Of a DNA stretch of 64,000 nucleotides, positions 24,683 to 36,724 are shown one piece after another. The stretch lies in assembly GCA_036874045.1 (NCBI GenBank), contig CM072346.1:12872001-12936000 (forward strand), in the 5' to 3' direction. The DNA is from Cymodocea nodosa. Its lineage: Eukaryota; Streptophyta; Magnoliopsida; Alismatales; Cymodoceaceae. Within the stretch, counting starts at the first letter, position 1; every line of letters starts with the position of its first letter. A program made the position numbers and the translations under genes. The notes under the pieces are model-generated. The model searched no databases. It was not told the origin of the DNA and was given only the letters and a program-made list of their open reading frames with translations.

Positions 24683-24961
24683 TTTCCCAAACACTACCGA
24701 AGACAAAACTTAATTATTCCAAATATCATAAGCATCGTGAGAAGAGTCAAACAAAGGCTGAAGGATAAAACAAATTGCAAAGATCAAATTAGTATCTTTG
24801 GATGAATCACAATGGCATGAACTATTACGAATAAATACTGCAATTACTTTAATTTCAAGAATTCTCAAAACACATGATTCAACAGAGTCTAGGGCATTCC
24901 AAATTAAAAAAGAGTAGAGTTTAAATTAAGAAGAACCAAACGACGTGCAAACCAGAAGCGC

Positions 24962-25462
24962 TTAAGCAGTCGGAACCTCGACATCGCCGTCGGAAATCTC
25001 CGCCTGCAAGTCCTTTGGATCCTTCCCATCCACCGTGCACCCGACAGACACGCACGTCCCTAAGATCTCCTTCACGGTTCCGACCAGGTCCTTCGACATT
25101 GACCTAGGCCTCATTACCCTTGCGATCTCCACAACGTCGTCGAGCGAGATGTTTCCCGTGTGTTTGATATTCTTCGTTTTCTTCCTGTCCCTCGCGGGTT
25201 CCTTCAACGCCTTGATGACAAGCGCGGATGCGGAGGGCACCACCGAAACCTTCGCCTGTCGGTTCTGGACGGTGAGCTTCACCGTCACGCGAAGGCCCTT
25301 CCAGTCCTTGGCCGTCTCCTTGGCGATGTCCTCTCCGATCTTCTTGGGAGAGAGACCGAGGGGACCAATCTTCGGGGCAAGGGAGCTGGCGGCACCAACC
25401 TCTCCGCCGGTGACGCGGACATAGACGTCGATGACCTGGGACGGGTCGAACTTCGGTGGCAT
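24962..25462 (-). CDS. RPL12: 60S ribosomal protein L12 (uL11)
   Basis: Cytosolic large-subunit ribosomal protein. It binds the GTPase-associated centre of the large rRNA at the base of the P-stalk. The 166-aa uninterrupted frame has the usual eukaryotic L12 length and starts [20 protein letters not shown]. The N-terminal domain carries [21 protein letters not shown] (uL11 signature). The C-terminal rRNA-binding domain includes [14 protein letters not shown], and the end is [10 protein letters not shown] followed by an acidic tail. It is intronless, as in many plant copies, and strongly GC-rich compared with its AT-rich surroundings. A telo-box and TATA region precede it. Open frames overlapping it on the other strand are shadows. 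It appears intact and expressed in design. Confidence 0.97.
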   Translation of the reverse strand: MPPKFDPSQVIDVYVRVTGGEVGAASSLAPKIGPLGLSPKKIGEDIAKETAKDWKGLRVTVKLTVQNRQAKVSVVPSASALVIKALKEPARDRKKTKNIKHTGNISLDDVVEIARVMRPRSMSKDLVGTVKEILGTCVSVGCTVDGKDPKDLQAEISDGDVEVPTA

Positions 25463-25538
25463 CGTGTAGGGGAGGACGGCGACGACGGCGGCGGCAACTT
25501 CGGTTGGACTTTGGAGAAAGGTCGTGGAAATGGAGGGC

Positions 25539-25580
25539 TAGGGTTTTGTTAGGAAGATGGAATATATATATATACATATT
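25539..25580 (-). promoter_or_regulatory. RPL12 promoter elements: telo-box and TATA region
   Basis: On the minus strand AAACCCTA (revcomp of 25539-25546) lies about 80 nt before the ATG. This telo-box is common in plant ribosomal protein gene promoters. Just upstream is a TATATATATATTCC run (revcomp of about 25560-25575) that can serve as TATA box. Confidence 0.6.
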
Positions 25581-25828
25581 TATCAGGTAGAGAGTGAAGT
25601 GCCATTTGACGTAAGGTTTATTTATTTCTATCTACGTTAGGGTGAGAGTAATTTTAATATTTAAAATAGTAGCTGCTACAAAGTACGATGCTAATTATTA
25701 GTTTTGGCATTACAACGTGAGATCTGTATTACATTCATTCTATGGAAGAGCGACAATGTCAACGCACAAGAAGAAGAGCGACAGTTTACATCCTCATACG
25801 GCATAGCAAGAGAGCGACATCGAGACAT

Positions 25829-25893
25829 TGGCAAGCTGCAAAGAAGAAAATCAATACCATTGGCAAACTGCAAAGAAGAAAATCAATACAATT
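25829..25893. repeat. 32-bp tandem duplication
   Basis: TTGGCAAGCTGCAAAGAAGA and its continuation AAATCAATAC are repeated once with two substitutions. No coding content is recognised. Confidence 0.8.
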
Positions 25894-26169
25894 GTTAACG
25901 TAAGTTTTTTACCTCAACAATTATTTATTAATTGATTAAAAAAGTCTCTCAAGAGTTAATAAACTTCGTGCCTTACATCTTCCTTTCTCAAATGTACAGA
26001 AGTCAAATGGCACACCCTATCCCACCTCGAGGCACCCTACAAACAATCTACATTTGTTGAAGTATCTACTAGCCATTGTCGCTTACAGTCTACATCTACA
26101 ACTGAGAAGGAGAAGGGTTCCACTTGTGGGTGCCGACTATGAGATCACGTCAAAGGAGAAGGATTGGGA

Positions 26170-26430
26170 AAGAAGAGAATAGGAAAAAAATAATGAAAAA
26201 GAGAAAAAGAAAATAATAATAATAAGAAAGTAAGGATAAAAAGGGGAAAAAACTAAGAGAAAATGAAGGAATATGTGGATAAATAATAATAAAATAAAAT
26301 GAGAGAGATAAATAAAATAATAATAATAATAGTAATAAAGTAATCTTATAATCTTTTAATAATAATGATATAAAATAAAATAAATAGATTAAAATAATAA
26401 TAATAAAATAATCTTATAATTTTTCTTTTA
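26170..26430. repeat. AAT/AATA-rich low-complexity tract
   Basis: Imperfect (AAT)n and AAAATAA runs alternate with GA-rich stretches. The remaining DNA from 25900 to 27209 is AT-rich with no gene seen. Confidence 0.7.
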
Positions 26431-27209
26431 ACATTCCATTAAACACAAACTCTTCGTCTAAACTTTGATTTTCCTGACTTTTCATCACATGTACAAATAC
26501 TCTTTTTTTTCTAACATTTCAATCTTTTCATTTCCGACCAGAACTTTCCGTTTTTAATCTTTTTGAACTTCACATGCACAAACAGAAAAAAAGCCTAACC
26601 TACTATTCCAAATTTAAAATTTCAACAAGTACTTGTTAAATTTTTTATATGGTTAATGGAGAAACCTCTCAAAACTTAAAATTGAAGGTTACCACGGCTA
26701 CAATCAAATCCTAAATCTTTCAATTACCAACGTTAGCGACCCTCCTATTTGAAGAACAAAAAAAAAAATTAGCTCCCATACACAGTAGTGAGAGTAGTAT
26801 TATATATTTCCTTAAAAAAATAAATAGAACCACAATTGTAAGATAAATCAAAATTATTTTAACTTTCAAAACAGATACTTTTACAACTTGCAAAAAAGGA
26901 CTCGTTACCGGTGACCCAAAAAAAAAAACTTTCAGATAAATAGCAGACTGTCTTTCTAAACATGGAATACAGTCGCCACTAAAAAAATTTTACATAAATG
27001 ACTACAACACATTATCTGCACTGAACCTGTTAAAGTTGTAAGTTCGTGTATGAAAGTGAGAAACCTGCCAAAAAGTCAGAACAAATACAAAAGTTACCGT
27101 TACCAACTGATATTAGTTTATTAGTTGTGCCAGAATATCATTGGCAACAGTATTCTCACCTGCGACTATCACACTATGGTAAAATACAATAGGCTATTAC
27201 TCTCCTTGT

Positions 27210-30200
27210 TTATTTGTACCATCCAGCAAGGGCATACCTCAGCCAGAAACAAAACAAGCACGCCACAGCCTGTCACGAAAATATATCATTCTTAAAATTA
27301 AAGTGTAGTATAAAATCTATTTTGCACTTGTAGCTACACAAAAGACGGGTATCTCATACAGATCCTGTAACATTGGACCCAAGGACAAGTCTTTCAAGTA
27401 TTAAAGATTCCCGATATGTAGACTATTCCAGAATTCTTCAGTTTTAGGAATTTCCACAACATCTATTATGCAATGAGTGCTACAGTTACTATAACCTTGT
27501 GACAATTAAATATAGAAAAAATATAAAAATTAGAAAAATATTGACAAGTAGAAAAGACCTGGAAAAGCAGAAGTCTAATGCAAAGTGCCTGTTCTGAACA
27601 TGGACCAAACAATCGGAGAAAGAGGTTCACAAGAGTTCCATCTTTTGTACCAGTCAGTAATCCTGTTCCGGGATCAAACCTGGGAATTTTGAGTTCAGTA
27701 ATGGCATACAACAGAAGAAAAGAAACCAAACAATAAGAGCCTACAAATGATAGTACCTGGGAAGCCGATGCCTTGGGCAAGGAATGATTTTGAAAAGCTG
27801 TAGAAGGGTAGATTAGTATTAAGAGATAATTGCTGCAAGTGTTCTCTAATTTCTACTTAGTTAAATAACGTAAAAAAATAAAATTAAATAGTTTATTCAT
27901 ACCTGAGGACATGAGTAAAGAAAATTCAGAACTTGAGGCAAGAAAAAGAGCAAGAGGGTTTCACTGTGAGCAAATGAAAAGTTGAAGTTTTAAATCACAC
28001 TAATAATTTAAAACAAAACTCTGAATTAATGATTGCCCATGGTAAGCACTTGTGATTTTCCCTTTCAAAGCTTAATAGAGTTTCGGCAAAATAAAGACAA
28101 ACATCAATCAATTACCATATCAACTTCATCTTAAGTATTTTAAGATCCTACATCGCCTGATTATGATCATGGACTTTGGTGAAGACATCATCAAATGCTC
28201 AAATAGGAGACATTGTAGCATCTCAAGGTTTAATCACATATTAAATAAAGACTATGATCAGTTAACATATCAACTTTAGCTTAAGCATTCTAAACTTGAT
28301 TTTTGGGTCTGAGAATGGTATAGGCTAGTTGAGCTTAAATTGCAACATGGGTGGTTAACTAAACTTTTTAATATAATGCTAAAGATTACGAAGATGTCAA
28401 ATGAATGCAGAAATAGTGTTTTAATACCTATACCAAATGTTAAAGAACATTAATGTATTAAAGTTTGTGTTGTAATGGATTTAATCCCACATTACAAAAG
28501 TTGTATTGATCATATCCTTGCAGCTTCTATATGCAGAGATATTATCTTCTAACAAATAACTCAACTTCTACCTATTTCCTTTTTCTTCACATAGTATTAG
28601 AGTTTAAATTTTAAGAGTCAAAGAATAAGAAGTCTAGGTATAGATAAAGCCCACCCTAAAACCCTAGATGTCACTCCCTTAGCCCATGATAAGCCAACCA
28701 CACCTCTAGCTCCTCCTTAGGTTGCTATGGACATCACAGGCCCCCTCTCCCCAGTTGTCGACAAGAGCAACCTCTACTAACAGGATAGTGGGGACTACGG
28801 AAAATATGTCATAGAACCCTTGTCAATCTTGAAACTAGGGGAGTTGCCTTTGTTGTCATCATTGTAGAGAAGGGAGTGAGCCATTCGATGAGTAAGCCTA
28901 ACCACGTACTCCTTATCACTTCATCTCAGACATCAACCCCACAAGGGAACTTATTCTTCACTCATGGTTGTAGGGGAAGTCACTTGCCAAGCAAACCCCA
29001 TCTCCATCACCACCCTTCGTCTCTGCAACTTGGTCCTTCTCCACTACAAAGATACTGTCCAACAAGAACTCAAAAGGCAGCCAGAACACCCCATTGTCCA
29101 AAGGATCTGCCATCATGACCAACCCTAGCAGATGGAGTAAAACAAATAGAGGAAAACACATGAGAGAAAGGCTTGGGAGATAGACGCAACAGTTGAATGT
29201 AAAAAAATGAAAAAAGGAGAGAGACCAGATGATTGTAGTAAAAAAAGAAAAAGTTTTACACTACCTTGACATCTTTGTTGGATAAGTTGAAGCCGTACTA
29301 GCCATTTGTCGTTGGCATCTCCAAAAGGAATATTATGAGTTGGTATTGATGATTTTCTTAGCTGGAATACAAACTGATCTTGCCACTCAAATTAGAGGAA
29401 AGATATTAGGTGTTTATCAATTCCCACTCTTCAATTGACCTTTCCACATGTTCCACACATCTCTTCTAGTACTCCTATAGTCCTTGTCTCCAATCAATCT
29501 ACAATGGTATCTTCATGCATTACTCATAGACATGAACATGGTCATAAAGGCCACAAGTATAAACATTGTGATCAACGTACTATTTCACAAGTATTGGAAT
29601 AAGTTTGGATGACTTCCTTTAGCACATCTTGCCTCCTCTAAGAAATCTACTCCAAACTCTTCTATGACCATTCCCACGGTTGAGTATGATCAAATGCTTT
29701 AGCTACAGGCCACTTAACCTATTGCTTTTGCTGCCAAGTGACTACTTCACATATCAATGCCTAGCTTACTTCTTCAGATGTTAATTTGATAATACTGACT
29801 TAGATACCTCCAACCATATGATAGGTACTCAAGACCTTTTCACCGACCTTTCTCAGTTATCAAACCTCAGTTCTGTTATCATAGCCAATGATCAGAGTTG
29901 TCCCATAGCCCAAGGAAATAGTTCATGCTTTTTCTAACCTCACTCTTGAAAAGATTATTTTTGTCCCAAACTTTTCAATTAATTTATTTTCTATCAATGT
30001 CAATACTAAGTAGTTGTACTAACTTGTAACCTTTTATCCTTTTTACTATACTTTCAGGATTTACAAATGGAGAGGAATATTCAATTAGGTTATGAGTAAG
30101 GACATGACATGTACCTATTTACATGAGATGTAGGGGTATCGGTCATCAGTGGGTGGTGCACAGGAACTCTTTTCTTTTGAAGGTCAACTTTGCCCAGGGA

Positions 30201-33200
30201 AGAAATTTTAAAAACAATGAAGTCTCTGAAGTTGCTGACCTTCCAGCCATGCTTTCCAGAGCTAGACATCCTTTCTTGGTGTACTTCAAGTGGTTAATTC
30301 ACAATCTATAAGTACTATATGATGCTGCATGGAAGTGCTGCAAGATGGCCCTTCATAAGTTGTTGGGAAATGCATGTTACTGCTCAAAATCAAGGCATTT
30401 ATGTGGTTGTTGACTCATGGTCAGCTGGTCACCATGGCATACAGAGAAAAGTGGATCCTTTGAGAAAACATGGACTGCTCCCTTCTGCAGCAAGGAGATT
30501 GAGGACGTGGACCATCTCTTCTTCAGATGTGATTCTATATCTTCGACATGGACCATCTCTTCTTCAGATGTGACTCTATATCTTCTGTTTGGAAGAATGC
30601 CTTGTGTAGCCTGGTGCAAGGTAACCTGCATCTTAACTCAAGGGAGCATTTTCTACAAGATATCAAGTATCTTATATGGGGGAAATCATCTTCCCTTAAG
30701 CAGAAGCTACTTCAAACTATTCATGCCACTTGTTGGAGCATCTAGGCTGTGAGAAGTGATATTGTTTTCACAATAACAGGGGCTATGTTGGTGGATATTC
30801 TTGCAAATGTGAAACCTTTATGAAGCATTCAGAGTATCTTTTGTAGGGTGTTTTCCTTTTTTTTTTGTGGGTTTCCACTTGTTAGGAGTGGAGTTGGGAG
30901 GTGCCGCCTCTCTCTCTTGAAGATTGGGTCTGTGGACCCATTACTGGATCCGACTATGATCCAGCAGGGTGCTGGCTTTAAGGCCAGCACTAATCCCTGA
31001 TTAGGGAGGATGACCCTGGTTTAAATCCTAAACCAGAGTAGTCAGCCTTAATCCACCACCTTCTCTCCAACATCACGGCTTCAGTGATGACTCACTCAGG
31101 AGCTTCCACAGAAGGTACACATCAGGAGGTCTCTCTGGTCCTTCTGTTGGATAATTCTTGTCAACTAATTCTTGTACCAGTTATTCTTATTGAATAAGAA
31201 ATAACTTCACCTATTGTTAAAAAAGGCACCAGTGCTTTCACTTCCTGACACTATGATATATTATTTCTGAAAATGTTACCTTTTTGAGTAGAAATCCTTT
31301 TTTCAAGTTTGTAGACTTTACATTCTCTTTGTCCCATTCCCTCTAGTATCAACTGCACTCATAGAATGATGACTCAATTTAGGTTGAACATGCACCAAGA
31401 CCTCTGCAAGTGTATAATCATTGTCAATGACCATGCATACCTCATACTGATTGAGCCTGTTCCTTCAATATTTGTAGATTCATCCAACTCTAACATCTCT
31501 ATTCCTCCATGCAAAGGTAGACCTACTTATACATGTCAACTGGGCTGAGTCAAGTCAGCATAAGACAAAAATGCTTGGCATGGTAGCCATTTTGTATCGT
31601 GCCAACATAACAAAATTGGCCAGAAGGACAACCCAACATGGCCCAAAAGCATTTCATAGGTCCTCCTTGTTCCTCACCTGGGTTGAGCAAGTCAGCTCTA
31701 TGGAGATAAGTGCCTCTCTATCAAACACTGGGAAGAAAGGTGTTGATTGTTTGAGCACCATGCAATAATCCTATAGCTCAAGAAAACCTCTAAGACCTTG
31801 GAAACCCAAAGGCTATTGGCCCTTCTAGCTTTGTTTTCAAGGTATGGATGATTGAGTAGTTGGTAACTTCTACCTGACTGCTCATTTAAGGATGAACAAC
31901 AAAACTCAACTTCAACTTGATCCTCTATTTATCACAAAGCATCCTGAACTTATTGCTAGAGAATTGAGTTTCATTGTTTGTGACAATTAAGACAGGCACC
32001 CCAAAGCAACATATAATATTCTTGGAAATGAAAGCCATTGTCTTTTCATTTGTCCTTCAAGTGACTGGTTCTATTTCTAAACATTTTGTGGAGTAGTTCA
32101 CACTTCACACCCACTATAAACCACTTACCTGGTCAGGTGCCAAGGGGAATAGGCTAACAACATCTATACCCCATTGTGTGAACAAGATAGGGAAAAAGAT
32201 TGGCACCATTGAAGGAACTTTGCTGTAAGCAACTTTTCCCACAAGTGGTTGCTGCACTCACTTTCATGAATGTGTTTTAGGATCAACCAGCCCTTTTATG
32301 GACTAACGCACTTAATAGCAACTGAGACGTTGATCTTTTGTATAGTTGACCAATCATAATGCATTATTGGGCCGTTCACCTATGTATGATCCTTGACTCA
32401 TTGGCATCATTCAGTAGGCAATCATTAGCCTGGTCTCCAATTTGGTACCACTACTCCATTTTGTGCCACAATGCTTGGCCTATCAACTTGCTCAAATGCA
32501 ATGCATGACAATGGTCCTCTGAAAGTGAAGGCAATGTGTTAGCTTCAGAGTTATTTGCCTGCAACATCTGCTGGACAGAATGGCTATCAAACATCTTGGC
32601 CTATCTTTTGGTTATTATGAAAAAATAGCCAATTTTCACTTTTTGCCATTAAAATGGCATTTTTTTACTAAAAAGGAAAAATGGATGAAGATAGGGGAAA
32701 ACAAGGACATAAATGAGAACAATTGTTTTCCTAGTATCCAATAAGCAAAATGATGTTAGGATTTAGGACATATCTTATTGACTGGTAGGCTTCTTCTTGT
32801 TGAAATTATTTCATTATTATTTAGATTCTTACATTGTTCTTTAATACTTTACATATTTTTGTATATTTATTTTGTTTTTTGTTGCTATATTTTGGTAGAA
32901 ATAATGCCTACCTGAAGTGGCCTAGTATCCCAACCACTGCCAAAGTCATTCCAGCAAAATATGTATAAGTGTCCCCAACAAAAACTGAAGAAGGATACCT
33001 GGCAAAAATGTGAAATGGATACATTCAAACTCATGTGGAAGAATGCCTATTACTTTGTGTGAATTTTGAAGAAAGGAACACATCTTTTTACCAGTTATAA
33101 GATAGCAAAGCCAATGAGGTAGCTAGTAAGGGCAGGACAAGATAAATTGAGAATGCATGGGCTTGTTGGTAGCCAAGGTCGGTTGAAGCACCAATTTGCA

Positions 33201-35082
33201 TAATATTATGTATCAAAACCTGAACATGGGAAGAGAATAAAAATTATTAGTAATTACTTGTGGTAAATTAGGGAACAACTCTTGCAAGAAATGATACTTG
33301 AGGCTAAGAAGAGGATCATTTGCATACTGCAACTGAAATGACAACTGTTTGTCCAACTTCTAGGCCATTTATACCAGCATGGATGTTAATGGAGTTGGTG
33401 CAAAACACTGCAAGCATGCCCATATAAAATTTGTATATGCTCCCTGTGTCAACAAATTCAGTTTATTAGAACTTTAAGAAGCAAAAAGATAAAAATATGT
33501 AAACAAAGTATGCTAGTTGTGGCATGAATTGACATGCATTATGAAACATCTATTTATATTAAAGGAAGCATCCCACTCCCCACCCCATCGACAATGATAG
33601 ACCAGCCTAATTAGCAAAACACCAATTTGTCTTTTATTTGATCCCTTTAGAAAGAAAATTAAGGGCATAATCAAAGTTGATACACATACCCATGACACAA
33701 ACAAGGGAAAAGGAAGTGAAGAGGAGGGAGGAGGAAAGCAAACTTGATTGTCAAGTCGAAATGAAGTGAGAGGAGGAGATTTGGGGTGACAATCAATTTG
33801 AAAGAGAGGGGAACTAGGAGTGATTAGGGTTTAGAGTTGTATGTTTTGAAGACCCATGTAAGATCTTTGTCTTCCTCTTTGCATGGAGTAGCACATGTTT
33901 AAATAATGAGCTAAGTGACCTAGAGAGGGAAGCTGAATTCATGGTGGAGCTTTGCCCTTTTGGAGCTCTAGTTGATCCTCAAAATTCAACTATCACATTC
34001 TACCAGATTTATCAATATAGATCCATCTAATTCTTGTCAATATTTTTTCTTATCTTCTATTTGGTGATCAATCAGCAGCACAAAGTTATGAACTAGAAAT
34101 AAAAACCAAATCGATGACTGAAAAACATCCTTACCAAGATCCAACATGGACACTCCAATGTAAGGACTCAAAGGCTTGGGAATGATAACTGTTGTATGTC
34201 CAGCATATGCCATCAACAAAGGTAGTGCCGCAAATGAGGGCAGCAGCAATTTCCTGTCATTTGCAGTAAGAAATCATGATCATTACAAGATAACTTCCAC
34301 AAGAAATGATGAAAAGAAAACCTTTTCCTTGGAAAGCAAATCTGATTGATGTAAAAAAGGAAGGAAACGGGAAAAACAAAAAGGGCATACACTCTCCAGG
34401 GAACATCCAATACATCATCTACAAAACCAAGAAGGATCATGAAGCATATTGATGCCAGTGCTGCGTTATACTCAACAAGCCACTACAAGAAAGAAAAATT
34501 AGTATAAATGTGAAACATATAATTACACTTGATACTTGAGAAGTAAGTAGGTAGATAAATAGGTTATACTTCAGAATCAGGGCTGAATGTGCTGTGCTGA
34601 AAGAGAATGGCAACCACAAGGTAGATGCATCCAACAACAATTCCAAGTGACTCCGGCCTATAATTCGATTAGCAAAATCAACCAGGAGGGAAACAATATA
34701 AAAGAATTGACTGAATCGAGAAATTAACTGACACTTTGATATTCCCAGCAACGGTTCCTTTCTTGTTGATGTCAAATCCAAACATATTCCTTCTCAAGAG
34801 ATAATGAGCAGCCACAGGGAGCAGGCGGAGGACCATGGCAAATCCGACAAGGCTCATGGCAGCATTGAAGAGGATAGATCTCTTGAGATTGAGGTTGATG
34901 TTGTGGTAGTGAAAGAGGAGGAGGTAAGAGAATGGGAAGAAGGAAAGAGCGGAGAAGATGCATATAACCCCAAACTTTGGAGGAGCCAGAATCGGAGCTG
35001 CTGCTTCTTTCTTCGTCTCCTCCTTAGAACTGCTGTGTCTTGTTGGTTCCCCAGTTAGTCTCCTGCGAGCGGTTGCAGCCAT
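27210..35082 (-). CDS. ALG7: UDP-GlcNAc:dolichyl-phosphate GlcNAc-1-phosphate transferase, eleven coding exons
   Basis: ALG7/GPT catalyses the first, tunicamycin-sensitive step of the dolichol pathway on the ER membrane: transfer of GlcNAc-1-P from UDP-GlcNAc to dolichyl phosphate. Coding exons (minus) are 35082-34733, 34657-34570, 34482-34391, 34253-34135, 33443-33328, 33219-33092, 32998-32912, 27963-27903, 27797-27757, 27679-27559 and 27269-27210. All are GT-AG and sum to 1263 nt (420 aa), near the usual plant length. Motifs seen are FDINKKG (102-109), [12 protein letters not shown] (165-176) with the Mg-binding Asp pair, [13 protein letters not shown] (234-246), [12 protein letters not shown] (304-315), [15 protein letters not shown] (355-369) and the C-terminal GWYK. 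Multiple hydrophobic membrane segments are present. The first real ATG is at 35082; an upstream in-frame TTG at 35097 is not used here. Intron 7 (27964-32911) is bloated by retroelements. Confidence 0.96.
28438..28591 (+). repeat. Short copia-type LTR in ALG7 intron 7
   Basis: A 154-bp segment starts TGTTAAAG and ends TTCACA. It is followed at once by TAGTATTAGAGT, a mutated version of the TGGTATCAGAGC primer-binding site. It fits the 5' LTR of the copia fragment to its right. The partner LTR was not found. Confidence 0.5.
28592..30120 (+). mobile_element. Ty1/copia fragment (leader, gag and protease region), decayed
   Basis: Sense-strand remains inside ALG7 intron 7, thus antisense to the gene. 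The recognisable part is about 29780-30100. There the protease and following linker of copia elements can be followed through stops: the [11 protein letters not shown] segment (from the DSGATDHMTG family motif, with the catalytic Asp region degraded), then [15 protein letters not shown], then [14 protein letters not shown] and the LVTFYPFY box. The region 28640-29700 should be gag but is too decayed to show it clearly. The element stops where the LINE tail begins. Confidence 0.65.
30125..31225 (+). mobile_element. LINE 3' fragment with zinc-binding RT domain, in ALG7 intron 7
   Basis: Plus-strand frames around 30470-30760 show the zf-RVT module: [20 protein letters not shown], then [12 protein letters not shown] and [15 protein letters not shown] roughly 400-bp noncoding tail follows (GTTTCCACTTGTTAGGAGTG through GATTAGGGAGGATGACC) and ends near TTGTTAAAAAAGG at about 31225. 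A 41-bp internal tandem duplication (30508-30589) shifts the frame. The element is dead and 5'-truncated. Confidence 0.75.
31380..32600 (-). mobile_element. Ty3/gypsy integrase-region fragment, in ALG7 intron 7
   Basis: The minus strand resembles the integrase core and C-terminus of plant gypsy elements. [15 protein letters not shown] (about 32130-32175) is followed by a decayed continuation including GVKCELLHK, the IYCRFGVP-equivalent, and the TDNGTQF box, which reads as a degraded HKQ..NS. The distal GPFRV/chromo-linker side lies near 31560-31800. Stops throughout. Neither LTR nor RT is visible. It shares the orientation of the host gene. Confidence 0.7.
32601..32911 (-). other. Remaining 5' part of ALG7 intron 7
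   Basis: AT-rich intronic sequence between the gypsy fragment and exon 7. Nothing recognised. Confidence 0.6.
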
Positions 35083-35106
35083 CACTGTCACTACCAATGG
35101 ATGAAT

Positions 35107-36230
35107 CTGAAAGTCAAACAGACTATGTCTTGTAATGTAATGTACCTTTTATATATCATTATTATCCAAGAAAGTGTGTATCTATAATAAGAAAAAGTAT
35201 GTAATGGAGTTCAATAATTGAGTTCAGTTGTGTCAAAAACAATCTTCTAGACAATCACTAACTTGAAGGGTGGACAATTCAAATAAAAGCAAAGTGACAA
35301 TTCAAGACAAAGTGACAAACAGCAAGCCCAGAAATGATGTCACAATGATCACCATCATTTTCCTTTATCTGATAAGCCATTATAAAGCAATCAATATTTT
35401 ACCCAGAACACAAAAGGAAAAAAGAACTGGAAATGGAAAACGCTGCAGTTTAAGACATTTGTCTCAAAATAACTGAACTCAATATACAATATAGTTCCAC
35501 CTGAAGTATGTACAGATTAGCACGAGCATAGAAATAGTGTAAATATACAATATCATTTTCTAGCATAGAAATACAAATTAAAAATTATTTCAAATATAAT
35601 TTTCAAAAGGACCAGATTTACAAATTCATTTGAACAACTCAATGACTAGCGAGTCGCAAGAATTTAGCACATGAGCATGAACTGCAACAGTCATAGTCAG
35701 CAATGAAAAAAATGTACAGATCTAAGGCAGATATATGCACTTTGAACTTTTAAATCATATAAAATGCGAATGGCTTTGTTCTTCACTCAGATTAATCAAA
35801 AGCAAAACATAAATTGATCTAAGACAAAGTTAATCAAGAAATCAACAAACAAAGAAATATTCGCCACACAAGATTGGTGGCTATAGCAGTGATGCAATAA
35901 ACAAGAAAAATCCGGGAGCATTAAAAACTTTAAGCACCTTTTAGGTTATTAAAGATATCCGGGAGCTTCGGAGGCTTCTGTCGCGGGCCGCTTTTCCCGG
36001 ATAGCCGACGGCGACGGGAGAAATCCGGGAGAGAATGGGCTTCTGTCGCGCGTTGTCGTCAAAATCGGAGGCTTCCGTCGCGGCGAGAACCGGGAGCTCC
36101 GGCGAGAATCGGAGGCTTCTGCCGGATTCGGAGACAAGGGAGAGGGGGAAAGGTAGGTCGCGGTCGGGAATTTCTCGGGATTCAGAGGGAGAGGGGTGAG
36201 AATTCGAGGAATCCTTCTCATTTTATATCA
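35107..36230 (-). promoter_or_regulatory. Probable ALG7 5'UTR intron and upstream GC-rich leader exon
   Basis: Just upstream of the ALG7 ATG the minus strand reads TTTGACTTTCAG (acceptor AG at 35107-35108), which looks like a splice acceptor. About 830 nt further upstream, 35938-36230 is an isolated GC- and pyrimidine-rich block (CTCTCCC, CCGACCGCGACC) with a possible GT donor at 35936-35937. The simplest reading is a spliced 5' leader. The block also has an open frame of about 90 codons rich in Pro, Ser and Arg. Its repeats (GAAGCCTCCG on the minus strand, several copies) make a real protein unlikely. Confidence 0.45.
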
Positions 36231-36720
36231 AGGAAAGTTTAACATAATTTTCCCATGATTCCATTCGACACAAATGCATAATATTCTTTTTCCCTCATTT
36301 CTTGGAATCCTTTAAGGGCAGAGAAGAACATCCTAGAATTTTCTAAACGATTTTGTCCTTGAAAGAATTATTTCTAATTTCACCCAAAAGTGATTTTCCC
36401 ATAGTATAAAGGCAACTCAAGGTAAGAGATAGCGTCTTACCTTAATAATAAATTGCATATATTAATCTTATATGATGATTTGAAGTGAACGAGTAATGGC
36501 ATATCACCTTCTTAATATTAATAAAACTAACGCTTATTCATTTATTTTCATATTAACCATTGTAAATGTTTAGGTTCATAAACATTGTTTTAGCACAAGC
36601 TACACTAATTTTCTTCCATGATTATGTAAATTAATAAACACCATATAGAGGTTTTTCCAAAACTCAAAACATTCAATGACTTATTAAAATAGATAAATTA
36701 TAGTTGTATGTACTATTCCT
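36231..36720. other. Probable ALG7 promoter-side intergenic DNA
   Basis: AT-rich. No gene or distinct repeat seen. Confidence 0.4.
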
Positions 36721-36724
36721 GATG

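Larger units (their letters stand above)
21236..24958. other. AT-rich intergenic region
   Basis: About 3.7 kb with no gene seen. It contains a GA-rich patch (about 21690-21750), an AT-rich repeat-like stretch with TATA/ATAATATACTAA motifs (22200-22440) that resembles 53640-53760, a tandem duplication (23321-23592) and a GC-rich island (24469-24682), the last two listed separately. Confidence 0.6.

Noticed and set aside
25035..25577. Several open frames of 70-157 codons overlapping RPL12 on both strands
   Set aside because: They are shadows of the GC-rich RPL12 coding sequence. Only the minus-strand 166-codon frame matches a known protein.
28876..29161. Opposed open frames of 80 and 67 codons in ALG7 intron 7
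   Set aside because: No known domain, inside decayed copia sequence. Probably remnants of gag or chance.
34476..34490. CACTACAAGAAAG as a possible CACTA transposon end
   Set aside because: It is the reverse complement of the polypyrimidine tract and acceptor of ALG7 exon 3 and lacks the following terminal-repeat sequence.
35083..35097. Upstream in-frame start of ALG7 adding five residues
   Set aside because: The codon at 35097 is TTG, not ATG. The first ATG is at 35082.
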